Below the pieces are notes generated by a model. The model was not told the origin of the DNA. It worked only from the letters and a program-made list of their open reading frames with translations, and did no database searches. A DNA stretch of 24,195 nucleotides, taken from the NCBI GenBank assembly GCA_052390035.1, contig JBQTHI010000015.1, forward strand, positions 1 to 24,195, in the 5' to 3' direction. Positions 22,469 through 24,195 of this stretch are shown here, piece after piece; within the stretch, counting starts at the first letter, position 1; every line of letters starts with the position of its first letter. The position numbers were made by a program, and so were the translations under genes. Origin of the DNA: JBQTHI01 sp052390035. Lineage in GTDB: Bacteria > Actinomycetota > Acidimicrobiia > Spongiisociales > ZC4RG35.

Positions 22469-23344
22469 ATGACGTCCATAAGCACTGACCAACACAATCG
22501 CCTCTTATCAATCGTCCTTGGGGCGGTAGGGGACGGTGCCGAGGTCATTGAGGACGGATGGGCCGTGACCGTGCCTGGGTCGGGCGGCGTCCTTGGGTTG
22601 GGGAATCTCGCTCAGGAACTGACGACTCTCCCGGAGGAGGACTGGTCGGACTACATCAACGATCGAATCGAACGGCTGACCGGTCTTCGTCCGGAACTGC
22701 CCTCCGAATACCCGCCAGCCCGGCTACGAGTGCGGCTCTCCGCCGACGCCTCGGATCCGGGCTGGGCGGCGTACCGCCCGGTCTGCGAAGGACTCGACGA
22801 AACGTTGATGATGCGAAACGAGGTCGGATGTATCACCGTTTCCCCCGATCAGGTGAATGCCTGGGGGGTGTCGCTTGATCGGGCCTGGGCCGACGCTCGC
22901 CGGCATACGATCTGGGACGAACCGCGCGAACGGCGGATATTGGCCCGGGGTGATTTGCGCCTGGTGTGGGTGCGGGCCAACTTCTTCGCCTCGAGTGTTC
23001 TGGTCGATCTGGCCCATTTGCTGTCCCCTCACAATCGCTTCGGCGCCCTGGCCATGGTGCCGACCCGTGATGCCTTGCTCTACGTCGAAGTCAGTGATGA
23101 TCGGGTGGTGCCGGCGACCGCGGCAATGCTCGAAATCGGAAGCCAATGGTATGTCGACGGGCCCGGCTCGATCAGCCCGGAGGTCTTCTGGTACCGGGCG
23201 GACCAGACCATCAGCAGGGTGGTGAAGGTCAGCGACCATCGATACGAGCCTTGCTGGGGTAAGGACATGTCGGCGGTGCTGGCCGAACTGGAAGCAACAA
23301 CAAAGGTGCGCCGGCCGCCTGGTAAACGCCGTTCTCCCTCTTAG
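22469..23344 (+). CDS. Hypothetical soluble protein, distantly DUF1444 (YtpQ)-like pattern
   Basis: A 291-aa cytoplasmic protein, rich in Trp, Asp and Arg, without signal or membrane segment. I do not recognise it with confidence. The order of elements is reminiscent of DUF1444/YtpQ proteins of unknown function. First comes a helical region ('LGNLAQELTTLPEEDWSDYINDRIERLTG'). 'GVSLDRAWADARRHTIWD' is followed by 'FFASSVLVDLAHLLSPHNRFGALAMVPTRDALLYVEVSDD', which parallels their pattern of an 'asserted position then P-x-R-D-x-L' block. It ends in a basic tail. The start ATG 22469 lies in a 44-base divergent gap with the membrane protein gene. It is followed 12 bases later by the aminotransferase gene, possibly as an operon. 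Confidence 0.7.
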   Translation: MTSISTDQHNRLLSIVLGAVGDGAEVIEDGWAVTVPGSGGVLGLGNLAQELTTLPEEDWSDYINDRIERLTGLRPELPSEYPPARLRVRLSADASDPGWAAYRPVCEGLDETLMMRNEVGCITVSPDQVNAWGVSLDRAWADARRHTIWDEPRERRILARGDLRLVWVRANFFASSVLVDLAHLLSPHNRFGALAMVPTRDALLYVEVSDDRVVPATAAMLEIGSQWYVDGPGSISPEVFWYRADQTISRVVKVSDHRYEPCWGKDMSAVLAELEATTKVRRPPGKRRSPS

Positions 23345-23356
23345 CATGCCCGATCG

Positions 23357-24195
23357 ATGCCAACCGGTCCGTGGCTGCTCAATCCGGAGGTTGTACAACT
23401 AAACCATGGATCTTTTGGCGCCACCCCCAAGCCCGTGCTCGATGAGCAGGACCGCTGGCGATGGGAGTTCGAGGCAAACCCAACCGGCTTCGTGATCAAC
23501 ATTCTCGAGCATGCCCTCGACGCGGCTCGAGGACGGGCGGCGGCAGTCATTGGGGCCGACCCCCAAGATCTCGTTTTTGTGGCTAACGCCACCACCGGCG
23601 TGAATACGGTCGTCCGATCGCTCGGCTTTCAGCCGGGAGACGAATTGTTGACCACCAATCACGTTTACAACGCCTGTCGCAATGTGCTCGACTTCACGGC
23701 AACCCGCGCGGGCGCAAAAGTCGTGGCGGTCGAGGTGCCCTTCCCTCTTAGCTCGTCGGAGGAGGCGGTCGAGAACATCCTCTCCGGGGTTACCTCCCGC
23801 ACCCGCTTTGCGTTAATCGATCACGTGACCTCGCCTACCGGCTTGGTCCTGCCGTTGGCCGAAATCGTGGGGCCGCTGGAGAGGCTCGGTGTGGCGGTCA
23901 TGATTGACGGAGCACATGGCCCCGGAATGGTGCCCCTCGACCTCACATCACTAGGTGCCTAGTATTACACCGGCAACTTCCACAAGTGGTTGTGCGCTCC
24001 GAAAGGGTCCGGCTTCCTCTGGGCCAGGCCGGGGCTGGCCGATGATCTGGTCCCGCCGGTCATCAGCCACGGGTGGAACAGCACCCGTACCGACCGGCCG
24101 CGATTCCACCAACTTTTCGACTACATGGGCGCAGACGACCCAACCCCGCATCTGGCGGTACCGGCCGCCATCGACTTCCTGACCGAAAGCGGATC
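23357..24195 (+). pseudogene. Class V aminotransferase, isopenicillin-N epimerase-like, with in-frame TAG; cut by window end
   Basis: A PLP enzyme of the class V aminotransferase family. The frame begins 'VVQLNHGSFGATPKPVLD' and has 'FVANATTGVNTVVRSL' (PLP phosphate region) and 'ALIDHVTSPTGLVLP'. 'VAVMIDGAHGPG' carries the Asp that pairs with the PLP ring nitrogen. A TAG at 23960-23962 then interrupts exactly where relatives read L-G-A-D-Y-Y. The same frame continues without further stop to the window edge: 'YYTGNFHKWLCAPKGSGFLW' includes the PLP-binding Lys (His-Lys-Trp) and 'PPVISHGWN'. A protein ending at the TAG would lack the catalytic lysine. This is therefore either a recent nonsense mutation or a base-call error, not a natural short protein. 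Substrate unknown; relatives act on cysteine/selenocysteine or as epimerases. Confidence 0.8.

Noticed and set aside
23960..23962. TAG read as a recoded sense codon (pyrrolysine or amber suppression)
   Set aside because: TAG is the ordinary stop of several genes in this window (pgi, the LiaF-like gene, the 91-aa membrane protein, the 22469-23344 gene), so genome-wide recoding is not supported, and this family has no known recoded residue there.
1..24195. CRISPR array, insertion sequence or prophage
   Set aside because: No regularly spaced repeats, transposase or integrase motifs, or phage structural genes were seen on either strand.

Overview
The window looks like a chromosomal piece of a GC-rich actinobacterium. 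The strongest evidence is a complete WhiB-family [4Fe-4S] regulator, a family restricted to Actinomycetota and their phages. A SigA/SigB-type sigma factor, many GTG starts, PspC-type membrane-stress genes and a stand-alone SIS-type glucose-6-phosphate isomerase fit this. The mixture recalls deep-branching lineages such as Acidimicrobiia, but that assignment is inference from gene content only.

Layout. (1) Positions 1-4180 are loosely packed and partly decayed. They hold an unrecognised protein (minus), a frameshifted methyltransferase remnant, a GNAT acetyltransferase, a RibD/DHFR-like reductase followed by twin hairpins, a SnoaL-like fragment, a small ABM-type protein, and several gene-free stretches. 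(2) 4180-6262 holds tRNA-Val(UAC), a SigA-like sigma factor, and convergent to it a WhiB7-type regulator with a long structured leader: promoter, upstream ORF, a possible antiterminator and an intrinsic terminator just before the whiB7 start. (3) 6262-8265 holds pgi and a cupredoxin-like lipoprotein (minus). (4) 8372-12273 is a membrane-stress module: a LiaF-like protein, a NarL-type response regulator translationally coupled to a PspC-histidine kinase, and, divergently, a PspC/LiaF-like multipass protein with a small membrane partner. (5) 12281-14866 holds the NAD salvage pair pncB/pncA, transcribed divergently from a 27-bp spacer, then msrB. (6) 14982-22424 (all minus) holds a membrane protein, an acetylpolyamine-amidohydrolase-like deacetylase and a peptide/nickel-type ABC transporter (binding lipoprotein, permease, fused permease-ATPase, second ATPase). 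(7) 22469-24195 holds an unrecognised soluble protein and a class V aminotransferase gene interrupted by an in-frame TAG and cut by the window edge.

How the parts may work together. The whiB7 leader is the best candidate for an interesting system. A ribosome finishing the upstream ORF would cover a segment able to pair with the 5' arm of the terminator; a ribosome stalled earlier by an antibiotic would leave it free and allow read-through into whiB7. Attenuation of whiB7 by an upstream ORF is known in mycobacteria and relatives; the version here has its own sequence and an explicit pairing that can be tested. The PspC/LiaF cluster is a plausible self-contained envelope-stress sensor with its targets. 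The deacetylase beside the ABC importer suggests, without proving it, uptake and deacetylation of an N-acetylated amine or peptide.
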